A program made the position numbers and the translations under genes. From Ulota crispa (taxonomy: Eukaryota; Streptophyta; Bryopsida; Orthotrichales; Orthotrichaceae): DNA of 64,000 nt. Below are positions 35,004-48,557 of the stretch, one piece after another. Position 1 is the first letter of the stretch; every line of letters starts with the position of its first letter. Below the pieces are notes generated by a model. The model saw only the letters and a program-made list of their open reading frames with translations. It was not told the DNA's origin and searched no databases. Where the stretch lies: positions 11,434,789 to 11,498,788 of the forward strand of contig OY987242.1 in NCBI GenBank assembly GCA_963920765.1, in the 5' to 3' direction.

Positions 35004-37400
35004 GATTGTACCAAATTTCAGGTCAGGTTAATCACCTAGTTTGATTGCGCCACCTCTTTATGCCGATTCTGAGTGGGGTTTACTGGAGATCATGCTTCTT
35101 TCAAAATCTAGATTCCAACCACTACAGGATGAAACTTCTTCTGGATCCTGACCTCGTAGATGCCCGACTAGTGCACAATGCGAGCTTGACATTCACACAA
35201 ACAGATTTATGTTCTTGACCGGTAAAATGTGCTATGGATGGCTAAAGGTCTTTTGACTCCATCAGAAGCCGGTCTTCAAATCAATGATGCTCCAGGGTTT
35301 CTCGAATACATGAGAATAGCTCGGTGCAGACAATTAATATCAATAACGATCGCCCGGTTTCAGAACAAAGCACTCAAACGCCACTAAGGATCTTCATGCC
35401 CGAAGATCCTGCCACTTTAGCAGAGGTTTTTCTACTTGACCCAAACCCTGCAAATCCAATTGGCCAAAAAATTAACAGCTTGAGTTAGAAGCGCGCAGCA
35501 ACACAGAAATAAGTTGAAGTACCAGACCATAGTCGAACCACTTAGGCTGCTGAATCAAATGTTGAATCTGAGATAAACATATCCGTAATCACTTAACACT
35601 CAATTCCGACCTCTTGTGTAGCTGGCGTAAGTTCTAGAACGCAATTGTTACATGAGGGTTGAATTGCTAATGGTCACCTTAACTGGTCAAGAAGCAAAGA
35701 AAATCGAAGTGTCTCGCTCTACTTAAGAACAGAGGATCACAGTTGAACATTTCTTAACACTAAGTCGACGCGAAATAGATGAGTATGACTAAAGATTAAT
35801 TATAAGGTGAAAAAAATGGACTACATTGTGAGAAACGTGTGCAGTGATATATGTGCGGCTTGTACGAAGGATAGACTCCTCGATTTTACAATATAAGATA
35901 AAACGCTACTTAGCCTCTAGTAATGCCGTAGTTAAGAAATGATGCAACTTAAAACACTTTACAATTGAGCCGAGAGCTTATGCAGCTCTAGGATCGGTGA
36001 AGTGTCATAGATAGAGGAAACACAAAACAAAATTCTAGCACCTTCTTGCAATCATGGACCAGAATGCCGACAAATGATACTCACACGAAACCCTTCGTCA
36101 CCTTGACGGCACTCTCCAACATGTTGAGTCGAAGTTGCCCACTACAATGGAATATAAACTTTATCCGGAACTCCTGAAGCGGCACCAAGACATGTTCGGG
36201 GCAAAACCTCGACCTTCTGGAACCAAGGCACCTTTTTGCACCAAAGAATTCATATGGCTGCTTCAATAATCAGAGAAAAAAAAAAAGCCAGCACCGACAC
36301 ATGGCGCCAACCTCGCTTCAATATCACTTGTTTTCGTACAAGAGTAATGCTCCAGTAGGTCAAGCTTCCGCACAACAGAAGCAGCCAAATGCAGAACTCA
36401 ACTACGTTTTCGATAAATAAACCATACACAGAGGTAGGACGAGAACCGCAACCAAAGCGCACGAAGCAGGACCTCTTTATAAACCACCTGCATACAACCT
36501 CGTTGACAAAAGAGGTACAGCAAATATACAGCTAATGTCCAAGAGGTCGCAACTTATCATTCACCTCAATAAAGCTCTCCCTTCCACTTTCAAAAAACCT
36601 AAGCAACCACCGCGAGCTCCTTACTCCTCATGCCTTGATCTCGTAAAACAAACTTAAATATCACAGCTCCATTGATGTCAGGACTCCACTACTCTCTCTA
36701 ACATGCGCAAAGAAAGACCAGAAGTAAACTGGAGATGCACGGACATATGCAGCCACGTTCGAGCTGCTGTACTGTACTAACCTGACTCCCAGAAAGTAGC
36801 CGTTCAGAGAAAGCAAGGAGCAAGTTCCATCACGGAGAGAATGCATTCTCGAAAGCTTACCTTCACAGTAAGTTAGATGCTCGCCGTCCACAGCTCACGA
36901 TAAAAAACGGGCCAGAGCAATTCAGCTAGAGATGTCGCAGCTACAACAATGCTAACTGCATTGACATGTTCACAGAATACTCAGAGTCGAAAGGACCTGA
37001 AGCTTGCGCCGTTGCTGGTATAGCATTCATGAGTGACAATGACTGTACTCTTGCTGCATGACAGAGGTACGTACGAGTACATTAGCCGTAATTCTTCATG
37101 CACGAAAGATTAGTATTCAGTTCCTTCTCCTCAATAATGGAAAGCCAGCCACGCCATAGCCATTCCGGCTCGTCGCCGCTGCAATGCAACCTAACTTATT
37201 CCAAGGCAATTCAGAGTTATGACACAGATGACCCACCTGACAGCTCTCTTAACCTCCAGCCTTGCTTCTTGTGCTCACTGCTCACAGCCTTTGCGCTTTG
37301 AAGGTTAAGCCATGCGAGAACTTCTTCTTCTATTTCGCCATAGCTTCGATTTCGATTTTCTAAGTTGCTTCATGATGTCAAAGGTCATGTACGGAACTAA
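35004..37400 (-). promoter_or_regulatory. NPF upstream/5' leader region
   Basis: Non-repetitive, with more balanced base composition than the surrounding repeats. It contains only short frames (under 80 codons) with no family match. It probably holds the NPF promoter and leader, possibly with a leader intron; this is inferred from position and composition only. Confidence 0.35.
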
Positions 37401-40400
37401 GTTACGCTGAGAACACCATCAATATCTTCCAAACGTTCCAAATGTTCCAAATGTGTGGAGCATGGAAGCCTGACAAGAGACTTGCAGTACAGAGACCGAC
37501 TTGGAACTGCAGAGTGACGTTCTGTGGACAATCCCGGCCTTCAATGCCACACCTGATTTTACGATCTGCGCTTGTGACAGGACCGGACCTGCAACAGTGC
37601 CCACTGCCCAGAGGTCCAGAGACAGGAATCGTACCAATTACTATTTACTAGTAAGCTTAACTCTCGCCGTGCAGCTTTACTGGCAAAATCCTGATCAATA
37701 GTCCTACATGTGACATTCATTACTACTGGTACCTCAAGCTGCCATATTCAATGCAAAAAGGTTCTAAAGTAGCACAGCGTTGTTCACATTTTGTGTAGCT
37801 ACTTAGAACAGCTCCACTCCTTTCCCACAACAACAAACTTGACCGGAGAATTGAAGAGTGACTGAGGGCGGCTTCAAACTAAGGTCGATGGTCAAGAGGC
37901 CATCGATCTGCACCAATCAGATTGCACAAAATTGAGAGTCCAGTTGCTTAAGTCTTCACACTAGAGGTCAAACTCCAAAAACTATCATACACCATTTGCC
38001 TACATGATAGCACTTTATCATCCAAGGTTGACGGTCTCTTAAAGGGAAGTTTGGGTCCACCAAAAATGAAGACCCAAACTATGAGCAATAGGTCATCAAT
38101 TTCAGCATTTATTGTTGTCAATTTCAGCATCTATTGTTTATTTTCAGCAAACTTTCTTGGCTGCTCGGCAAAGTTTGGCCACTCAATTTGAGGGACTCTC
38201 AACTTGGCCTATCATAGTGTGAAGCGGCCCTAAGTTGGTCAATTGTAGTAGCGGCTTCACAATTTTCAAACCCTTCTCATCGCACTCACGCTAACTTTGT
38301 TCTTGCTAGAACCTTCTAGCTTCTTCTCTCCACCACTTTTCAATTATAATTAGAGGATTTTGTGAGCTCTATTGTGAATGCCAAGGACCACCCCTATAGA
38401 ATGGCATGAATAGAGGATTGTAGCATCTCTTTGTGTTCTCTAGAAGTTTATAGTGGTTGTGCACTGGAGGCCAAAACTCAAGGTCCTCCCGCAAAGGTTC
38501 AGATTAAGTGTGCCTTTTTGTCTATTGTGGCAATGCTCTTACATACTTCTTTTTGTACACCCATTATCAAGGGCCTCTTTACACTACACTAACAATGAAA
38601 TTTTGTGTGTGTGACATTGATTACAAACCCTAATATGAAGTGGCAAGAACTTCAATACTTTTACAATATTGAATGTCAACAAGAACACTACTTGTCAATT
38701 GTTTTAATTATTGATTGCTTTCAAATTTTTACAATGTCACAATCAATATTGAAAAGTATTTGTTCATTCATGATTGAAAATATGAGAGAAAGCAATAACA
38801 TACTACTAACTTGTTATAGGAGCACAATCCAAGTTGCAGCTTGAATTGAACAAAGAGCTTGTCCTCCTCCACTTGTTGAGAATTAGCTTGGTACTTTGCA
38901 TTTGTTTTCCGCTACTTGCATAGATTTGGTTTGCAAGTCCACGCTAATGAAGATGGTGAAGGAGCAATGGGAAGGTAGATTGGCTTGAATGAAGATGGTG
39001 AGAGACAATTTTGCAAAGGTAGCTAGGGAGTAGAGGAAAAGAGAATCAAAAGCATAGTTGGCAGCACTTTGATTTCTCTTAGATCATCATTAGTGACTCC
39101 CACTATTTGCCATAGTAACAACTATAATGCTTCAAGGCCTGAAATCTAAGACCAAATTGTGAATTATGTTTACTATAATTATATTTAGCAAATCAAAATT
39201 TTTAGCATGCTTTGTGAATGCAATCTATAGACCTCATACAATTCATTTAATAATAATTAAGAATACAATGTTTATTGCAAAAAATACAATTGAGTAGTTT
39301 TGAAACAAAAATGTAGTCAAAAACACAAAAATTTAAATATTTTCTTCTAAAATAAAAAGTATTATGTATTGTTGCAAAAGAAAACTAGTATACAAATGTA
39401 GTATGATTATTCTTTTTGAATGTGAAACAAACGTTTTTTAGAGTTGCAACCTTTTTAAATTTTAAAAAGAAAATAATCTTAAATGCAAAAGCTCTTAAAA
39501 AGGAATACTGTTTATATTTATTCTTAGTGCAATGCATATTGAGAATATGTAAAAAAGAGAAGAGATTACAAGCATACAACACGCACAAAGAAATCCAAAG
39601 CAAGGTGGAATAAGATTCTACTCTCCTTTGATGTTATGTTATCTATACCAAAGCTCAATATATAAGACAGCTACATGTCTGCTCTCTATGACTAAAGTTA
39701 GCCCTCTGCGTGTCCCTAGTTCATGACACATGTCCCTAATTTATGTCACGTGTCCCAAAGACATACCACGTGTCCTATATTGCATGACCACATGTCCTCC
39801 TTTGATATCACTCCTTTGGCAACAAGCAACTCACCTCACAAGTAGCTTTCAACGCTCTATCCACATCATACCAAGGGTTGGTTCTCCCAACCGACCCTAT
39901 TTACCACTTCACATTCAAAACTCAAAGTATTCTCTAATTTACTAAAACAATGTATATGTAACAAACAATATTTAACTGCCTATAGAAACTCCAAAATTCA
40001 AGAAATCGTAAATTCTACTATCTTTTTTAGTTTACCCCTTATTAATACCAAAAAAAGGTGTTGATTTTGACATCACTCCACACTTTTTACATTCTCTTTT
40101 TTAGCATTATGTTTGACATTAAATTGTCAAAAATGAAATATCATGAAGTTTTAACTCCAAAGTATCGAAAATATACACCAATACATACTTTAACAGTATT
40201 ATAGTGCCAAAAAGCATGTTGAAATACAATTTGACACTCAAGTATAAAAAAACATTTTCAAATAAATTTTGACATGATAGAGTCAAATTTGTGCCAAAAA
40301 GAACGTCAAATAATTTCCATGTTAAAAAAAATGTCTAATAAAATGCTAGAAAAACACTCAAGTAAAATTGATGCTTTGAGAATTCATAACTCAATAGCTC

Positions 40401-41141
40401 ACTACAAAAAAGTTCAAAAAATATAAAACAACTTGCATACATTTTGACTTCCTCTTGTCTTTTCATTTTTATTTTTACCATTTTTATTTTAACAAGTCTA
40501 GCATCTCCAAATGATAAAAATAAAAATCTATATTACGTAGATTTCACAAATCAAAACTTGTGCATGAGTGCAAAACTTGACTAGTTGCAGTAACAACCTC
40601 AACCTCCAACCTAGAGGTTGAGAATTCAAATCCCACCAGTGGCAAAAAGCCAAGTAGTGCTAAAAGAAAGGACCAACAATTTGAGCAGTTCATGTAAGGT
40701 AGGTGGCTTGATTTGTGTCCCTTTCATGAAAAGCAATGCATAGGTAGCTCTAGAATGGATATGAGGTGGTTTTTGAATGGATTTTCTTTAATTATAAAAG
40801 AGAAGGTGTATTCTATTGCAACAGCAAATCATATTCCTTGATTTCACCTTATCTCTCTATAAGTTGCAGGGGAACAATTCATGGAAAACCCAAAATCACA
40901 AATAGGTGTCTATTACAAAAAAAAATTTGAAAATTTGTCCACAATTCAATAATGCTTCAAGAACACACAAAATATGTGTTACATTTGGCATCCATTTCTC
41001 TTTGTTTAAAAATTAGACACAAACCTTTTTGTTTCATGGAAAGGTAGATTATTTATTAAAATGTTGCTTTTCAAGCTAACTACCTCAGGGGAAAAATACT
41101 AATGTAAGTCTTTGAGCACAGGAGATATAAAGGCCGGCAAT
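37401..41141. other. intergenic sequence, no gene recognised
   Basis: Short frames only. The one notable feature is a phased set of CACRTGTCC motifs at 39707-39798. Runs of AT-rich sequence make up the rest. Confidence 0.45.
39701..39800. repeat. 20-bp-phased CACRTGTCC motifs
   Basis: TGTCC recurs at 39711, 39731, 39751, 39771 and 39793, each time preceded by GCG, CACA, CACG, CACG or CACA. Four of the five are thus E-box or G-box/ABRE-like (CACATGTCC, CACGTGTCC). It could be a cryptic minisatellite or a regulatory array. Confidence 0.6.
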
Positions 41142-41145
41142 TTAA

Positions 41146-42431
41146 CTCCTAAAGGACCATTTTCCCTTCAAGGGCAAACGGGACTTTGGGCAAGTACCCA
41201 TAGTTGAACTAGTTTGTCTGATTTTTTGAAACTTTTATGGAAGATGGGGAATTTAAATATCTATGAGGACATTTATTTTTTCTTCATTTTGACATTTGAC
41301 AAAGAAGTTATGCATGAGTTTATCAAGATTTGAGGAGAATTGCCCATCCGGGCAGCCCAAAAAACTTCTTTCAGATTCACATTTTTTTGAAATTGGTTCT
41401 TTAGATTCTTTTATATGTGGGAAGCTTTGAATTATTTGGTTTCAATCAACAAGATCAAAGTTATCAGGAGTTTTTGTTTGTAGGCAATTGTGGATTTTCT
41501 ACTCTAAAATAAACTTTGAAGTCCTTTATATTACTCAATTTTCAATATTTCAGGAAAAAAAATTAAACGAAAGGAAGCAGATTGTTTATTACAACATTAT
41601 AACAACTTGGATTTGCATTTTTCATTTCAATAATTAAATTCTTAACAATTTAGTGTTTTGACTCATTCTCTACTTCTTTTTACTTAAGGTAGCAGCATCC
41701 ATAAGCGTTGCGTCCCCATGGCCGCCACCTGACAATGGCAAGGCTAATCAATAAAAAACAAACGGTTGTGGATGACTGAGTGATGGTTATGGGTGATGAA
41801 GTGATGATTGTGGGTGACTAGTATGAGGTTTTGAGTACCCATCTCACTATTTAAGAACCAACAACCCTTGTGATTAGCATCTCTTACACATGGTTCTTAC
41901 AATTTCAGTGATTTTGGACTTTGAAAATTCTTTGTGAACAAATGCTTGCAATTGAAACCTTGAAATTGATGCTAATATTTTTGGTTTCCACTTCCTAACT
42001 TACAATATTTTTTTCAAAGTTAGTCAATTGTTTTACCTACTCCAAAACCCTTATTTCCACGCTTCTGGGTGCGCCTACCTTAGTATTTTTTCCCATGTGT
42101 TGTGTAGTTCCAATTGAATTGAAAATTCTCCCACATGTACCTAACTTGATCTCCTACATGGTAATTTAAAAGCACAACTTAGAGTAGAGCAATTTTTTTC
42201 ATGTAAGAGTGGTCAAAGGCTTCTGAGATTTACAGACATCACGGAAAAAAAATTCCCTTCACTTCAGATGTACATATATCCTTCCTCTCCATCTAGAATG
42301 ACCCAATCTTTTCCCATAAGTACCTCTTCTAGTGTAAGGCAAGATCTTATGGTTGGATTTCCAAAAAAAAAAAACCTAAAAATGTCAGTTTTCAATAATT
42401 TTGGCAAAAAAAGGGCTTGGTCCTTTAGGGT
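41146..42431. mobile_element. TTAA-flanked element, copy H, with nested insertion
   Basis: Ends CTCCTAAAGGACCA and inverse of ACCCTAAAGGACCAAGCCC; exact TTAA at 41142-41145 and 42432-42435. Closely related to 3892-4833, for example TTTTGAAACTTTTATGGAAG and GATCTTATGGTTGGATTTCC-like blocks. It is interrupted by the TAAGGTAG repeat at 41685-42082; without it the length is about 890 bp, matching the 942 bp of copy A. Confidence 0.8.
41685..42082. mobile_element. TAAGGTAG-ended MITE, copy 2, inside copy H
   Basis: Inverted ends TAAGGTAGCAGCATCCATAA and TAAGGTAGGCGCACCCAGAA; 398 bp. Nearly the same as 50101-50499. Flanks are ACT and GTA, so no clean target duplication is visible here. Confidence 0.75.
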
Positions 42432-42435
42432 TTAA

Positions 42436-43309
42436 GCAAAGTTCTTGTAAAAGCCAAATAATAATCAAACAAAGAATATATATGTATACATTTTTATCTT
42501 TAATTTATTGACTTTTGACCCTATTTTCAACATTCTTTTCAATACTCTTCTGGACTTTTTTTGACACATTTTGAAACTTTTTCCTAAGATTTTTTGGACA
42601 AAATTTTGGACACTTAGACCCGGCTCATACTAGCAACCAACCAAAAAATTCTTGAACGTGATTGGTTGAAAATTGGGTTTCAACCGTTGCAGAGTTCAAA
42701 CTGGGGGTTTGTCTGGTAATTTTACATACATCTTAACACCAACCAATATAGCCACGTCAGCGGTTAAGATAGTGAAGTTTTGGGGCTTGCTCCAAGAGTG
42801 GTACCAAACTTGTCTGGCAAAGGTACACTCTTGGATGACACACGCTTATCAGAAAAGTTTTATTGGACAAAACACCGGACACAATGCCAATTTTAGTGTC
42901 TCGACCAGTTGCTAGTCTAAACCAGGCCTTATTTTGAAACCTTTTGTCACACTACTTCCTATACTTTTTTAGACACTACCGTATTTGACATATTGAGTTT
43001 GGTTGTTTTTGGAATATGTTTTTTGCCACTAAATTATCAAATAACCAGATTTTTTGCAATTCTTTGTCAACATTTTAATGTCATGAATTTTCGAAGAAAG
43101 TGTCAAAAAATGCCAAAAACAGCACCTATTTTTTTTGGTAGTGTATGGCTAATGAGGTTCTTTCTCAAGTTAAAATGGGCTTTCATGCCCTAAACTTACA
43201 TGTTTAATGTTGCTTCTATAATCTTATGGAAAGATAAATTATAGTTGTTCATGCTGCCCACCATAATTCTATGCATGAAACAAGGCTCCAAGCCCAAAAA
43301 TGGATAAAA
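42436..43309. other. intergenic sequence, no gene recognised
   Basis: Only short frames (80 and 66 codons) without family features. Confidence 0.45.
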
Positions 43310-43312
43310 TAA

Positions 43313-43713
43313 GGAAATTGATATGTGCACACCGGAGAGTTGATATTTGCACACCCCATGGGGGTAAATTATAGATTTTTACTATCAAAAAGCTGAATTT
43401 GAGAATTTGGAGTTCAAATTTGGACTTAGAGACCATGATTCTGTCTAGAACCATAAAAAGGTTATAGTTGAACAATACCCAATGAAAAAGCTTAGCTAGA
43501 GGGGAAATGTTACTTTTACTTTTTTTGTAAAAAAAGATAAGCTTTTTCATTGAGTGTTATTCAACTACAACCTTTTTTATGGTTCTAGACAGAATCATGG
43601 TCTCTAAGTTCAAATTTGTATTCAAAATTCTCAAATTCAGCTTTTTGATAGTAGAAATGTATAATTTACCCCGGGGGGCAAATATCAACCCCGGTGTGCA
43701 CATATCAATTCCC
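43313..43713. mobile_element. hairpin MITE with TAA target duplication
   Basis: Ends GGAAATTGATATGTGCACACC and the inverse GGTGTGCACATATCAATTCCC; palindromic throughout, with a centre near 43515. TAA flanks both sides (43310-43312 and 43714-43716), which fits PIF/Harbinger. It is the cleanest member of the family at 19619 and 21030; a lone end lies near 58389. Confidence 0.75.
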
Positions 43714-43716
43714 TAA

Positions 43717-45751
43717 AGTAAAGGTAGCGTATTGCACGAAAACCACATAGAAAATTAAGGTCTCTATAGCATGGCGTTGATAGAAGCACTTTAGCTTGCA
43801 TTGCCCACTATAGAATTCCAAAAGTACATGTGGATCAAACAGTAATGCCAACTTTAACTTCTCTTCATTAACAATGCACTTTAACTAATTTTCACTCATT
43901 TGATGATTAAGATTGTATGACTAAGAGGATAATTACACTAAAATTATTAATAAAGCAGCGACCAAGAGTTGGTCCATGTACTTATTTTTGTCAATGCTCT
44001 TGGTCACAACTAAGGGCAAATTTCTAAACCGTTGGTCACCTCCAACATTGTAAAATGAACTTTGAATGTTTCCTTGGGGGTTTGAAAAGTAGGTTTGATC
44101 ATTTATTCTACTCGTCTACTCATTTTCTCTTTCTCCTTCTTTCCTCTCCTTTCTCTTTTCTCCTCACCTTTTAGTGAAAATTCATAACTTAAAGAAACAT
44201 GTAATCAATTCTGCTATGAAAACTTTAACCAATACAAGCCAAAAAATATTATGAAAATGACCATGCTATTGTTCTTTTGGGTTTTACAAAGGAATAATTT
44301 GCAATGGAATGTGACACTAAAATTCTCATTTAATACAATGAATACTTCAACTTCATTGACATCTTTGGCAACAAGATTTCAATTATTGCAACAAAAATGC
44401 ATTTTTTGCAATAAAACATCAACTCAACCTTACGAACTATGTTCACTTTAGACAAACAATACTAAAACAACATTTCAAAAATACATAACATCAGAGAATG
44501 ACAAAAACAAACCAAATTTTTTTGAAATGGGCTTGCTTACCCTAAAACCTAGCAAAAGAACTTCTTGAAGTTGTCAGATGCAAAATCCAAGTGATCATGA
44601 AACATTATCCATTTTATGGCATGTAAGATTCTGTGTTAGTTTATCATCAATTTTGAGCTTTAATAAATTTTCAACTATAAGGGCTAGTTTATTATGAACA
44701 TGAATCATCCCTCTCTTCTCCTCCAATCACACACGATGCTCCAAATGCTTTATTCACAGCCCTTGGTCACAAGTGTAAATTGTCAAGAGAACCTAAATTT
44801 TGACACATTTGTATACACTAAATCAAAGTGATGTTCAATAATGTGGCTAAAGTCAACAAATTTTACACCAGCTTTTTTTATTATACATACAAAATGTGAA
44901 TATCATACTGTTAGATTTGGATTTAAGCACATTGGAATTGATTTTAGACACTTGATCTAAGTGTGAAAATCCCTTTTAGAACAGCTAGTCTTGATAATCT
45001 CACAGGCATATGTTTATTTATTTTAAATTTGAAGGCATTTTTAGTGGAACGGCCAGAAGAATTTGGTTGAGACTATTTGTTCTAGTGAACTTTGCATAAT
45101 AATTTCTGTAGCATGGTAGATAAATTACAATTTTGACCATTCTCAATTGACCTTTGTTGAAATCTACATAATTTTCGTAGCTTATTTGGATTAAATTGGA
45201 ATATAAGATGATCAACTTTAAGGAATTTTTTAATGTGAAACTGTTACTTTTGTATACATTATAGATTTTAGAAAGAGTTTTTCAATGCGTATTTCAATTC
45301 TTGTTGATAAACATTGGTACCTGTAACGGCAAATCTAGTTGTTTGAACGTGATGTATGGTTTATAAAATACGTATGTTGTTATGCATAAAGAAATGCAAA
45401 AGCAAACTCAACTAATATCTGAGACTAATATGTACTAAAATTAGTGTTTCTTTTTTCTTTTTACAACACAAGAAAGTTGAATTGTGGTGTTGAGTTGGGA
45501 CATAGTACGAACTGCTCTATGGGTTGAGAAAGTGTAGAGGCTCTCTTGCACAAGAAAGAAAAATGAAAAAAACTACTTTTGTCAGAAACAACAACTTTGG
45601 TGCCCATTCAATTGTAGACATTTGGAAAGAGATTTTCCCTCTACTTTGCAGTAGTTGCATTTGTTTTGGATGATGAAGTGAACTACGATTGTGGCATGAG
45701 GACTATGTTGGATATGATGATGCTCTTGATATATCTAGTTAATTTCGCTTA

Positions 45752-45789
<38 letters not shown>

Positions 45790-47816
45790 CAATACATGAC
45801 ATTTAGGGGTGGTTTACAATACGTCCCATTTCCCATCTTTGTAAGCCTCACCTCAATATAAAATTCTAACTTTGTTGAGTTATTAAGGACAAAAATGAGT
45901 GGTGTAGAAAGCCATGACTATTTTATGCAAAAAAATTAGTGGAATTTGAGCAAAAAGTTGGATGTATTAAATGATTGACCCAAATCTAAAGTGAATTGTC
46001 AAAATTTTGAAAAAATATATTTCCATGTAAGCAAAATGTAGTAAATCGGGGTGTGGAACTTGAGACGTAGTGCGAAACGCCAAATGCCAACTTTCTGCTC
46101 TACACAGATTTCAGTGGGACATGAGACCCAATGTCAACAACCCCTTACAAGACATGCTCTGAATTTGAAAGAAACAAAATAACTCTTGTTCAGACGTGAG
46201 ATTGAAAAGGAAGTAAGGCGGGGATATCTGGATTCTTGATCTTCTTAAAACCTAGTGTAGATCAGCAGTGGTCATAGCTAGTTTTCAATTGCAATTTTTG
46301 GATAACTTTTTTACTTGTTTAAAAAGTCCTATGTTGTAGAAATTTTAACATATTTCCAATGACTCTGAGTTTGAGGCATTTTGAACTTACATGCATTTGA
46401 AACTAAAGTAGATGATATAAAAAAAGGTAAGGATTTGTCATTTCATATGTGTCAGCACTAAAAGAGATTGCCCTACCTTCAGTGAGATTTAGTAGGGGAT
46501 TGAGTAAAGTGCTTTTGGGACAATTCCAACCTCAATTGAGGAAAAGGAACAATGTCAATCAACAAGATCATCTTATCTTGAAAGCTTAGATCTTTGCCCT
46601 CAACTTCTAACTTGTGAATTAGTTATTGATATTGTTGACATGAAAGGTTCTTGTTCAAGCAAAAGTAATATGAATTTTATTTTCTTTAAATCCCATACAA
46701 ATTCTACTTTCATAAAGTGTTTCTTTTTCTTACCTTTGTAGAGGAAAAGCTTGGAGTTACATTAGAACAAGCTCAAAACGTCTATATTATGTAATCCAAC
46801 AATCCGCACAACTTCAAACTCTATAATCTTATGATTTAAATGTCTAATTGAACCAAAGACTTCAAATTTGGTTAGGAGTTGATTCAAATACTAGAGAGTA
46901 AACTTGATTAATTGGCAATACATACTATGTTCCAAGTTCCAAACCTCACTAAGTTCTCAATAACAACTTAGTTGAGAGCAAAAGATCTTGACTTGCAAAT
47001 TTGCAATGTGTTTTGATTTCTAAGTTGCAAGTTACCTTGAAGTGTCTAGAAGGCAGTTGTTTTTGAAAGATTTAGTGCAAAAACAAAGCAAAAATCTTTT
47101 ACAAACGTTTTTTCTAGCTTCAAGAGCAACTCAGTTGAGTGCTCAAGTTCTAGCGACTTTTTTCTTCATAAAATATTCAAGCATTCTTATGATATTGTGA
47201 ATTTCCTTTTAAAAAGCCATCGAATTTGGGTAGTGGCTTTATGATAGAGATTTGGGATGTTTCGTGAAACACCTCCTAAAGACCCATATGCACTGCTAAA
47301 CACATTGTCGTTTGTGCAGCAGATTTTGGAGTATAATACAATAAATTTTCATATGCACATCATTACAATTCAATTCCGGAACACATTTAGGAATTGTGTT
47401 TCTTTGTATGATGCATTCTTTGATTTTGATTCACCAATGAAAAGGTCCACAAGACTCATAATTGGATCATTGATGTGGTCTAGGAATTTTCATGCTCTAT
47501 TAACATGTTCCCATGATTTGTATTCAGATTCTTTCCTTTGACACTTCTTGGCAATGAGAATGGAAATCTGGAGAGCGTGATTTCAATAGTGCCAAGGAAG
47601 TAGGGATCCATCAATCAATGGACTCATGCAAATGGAACACAAGATGATGAAATAAGGCATTTGAACCGTGAGTTCAGGAAGATTTTGAGCTTCACCAACA
47701 AAAATTCAACATTTCTCATCTTCAATTGATTTTGTGAGTGCGTGCACCGAATATTGCCCATATCACTGTACCATAAATGGGTATTTAAAAAGTTAACTGA
47801 TCTTTTTTTTGGTAAC
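43717..47816. other. AT-rich intergenic sequence, no gene recognised
   Basis: Contains a T32 homopolymer at 45754-45785. Reading frames stay below 95 codons and match no family. No repeat shared with other parts of the window was noticed. Confidence 0.45.
45754..45785 (+). repeat. poly(T) run of 32
   Basis: Uninterrupted T32. It could mark an old retroposed 3' end on the minus strand or simple slippage; no retroelement was recognised beside it. Confidence 0.9.
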
Positions 47817-47820
47817 TTAA

Positions 47821-48553
47821 CCCCTAAAGGCCCAAGCATTATTTTTTTGGTAAAATAGTGATTTTGGGCAGCTCACTACAAGTGGATGTTTTATCTTTTT
47901 TCTTTGAAAATTTCACACATGTTGTATCCAAGGAGTAGCTATAAGGTCCAACAATTTTCATAACTTTTGACTGCATGGTTCAAAAGTTATTGCATGATAT
48001 GTTGTTATTTGAACTCCGGGCAGCCTGGGCAGCTCAAAAAACTTCTTTAAAAATTAATTTTTATTTTTATTTTTATTTTTTTATATTGGTTCTTTAGGCT
48101 TATGTGTACTTGGGAAGCTTTGAATCATTCAATTCTAATTGATGATATGAGAGTTATGAGACATTTTAGTTTGTAGGTAGGTATGGAGCCATACCTACCT
48201 ACAAACTAAAATGTCTCATAACTCTCATATCATCAATTAGAATTGAATGATTCAAAGCTTCCCAAGTACACATAAGCCTAAAGAACCAATATAAAAAAAT
48301 AAAAATAAAAATAAAAATTAATTTTTAAAGAAGTTTTTTGAGCTGCCCAGGCTGCCCGGAGTTCAAATAACAACATATCATGCAATAACTTTTGAACCAT
48401 GCAGTCAAAAGTTATGAAAATTGTTGGACCTTATAGCTACTCCTTGGATACAACATGTGTGAAATTTTCAAAAAAAAAAGATGGAATATCCACTTGTAGT
48501 GAGTTGCCCAAAATCCATTTTGTCCCCCGAAGGGACAAGCGGGCTTTTAGGGG
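47821..48553. mobile_element. TTAA-flanked element that is a near-perfect hairpin
   Basis: Exact TTAA at 47817-47820 and 48554-48557; ends CCCCTAAAGGCCCAAGC and inverse of CCCCTAAAAGCCCGCTTG. Bases 47903-48186 and 48189-48472 pair without a mismatch by eye, around a 2-bp centre (AG at 48187-48188). The outer 80 bp of each arm are diverged. The left arm matches element C (7032-7800). Transcription would give a dsRNA hairpin of about 284 bp. Confidence 0.85.
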
Positions 48554-48557
48554 TTAA

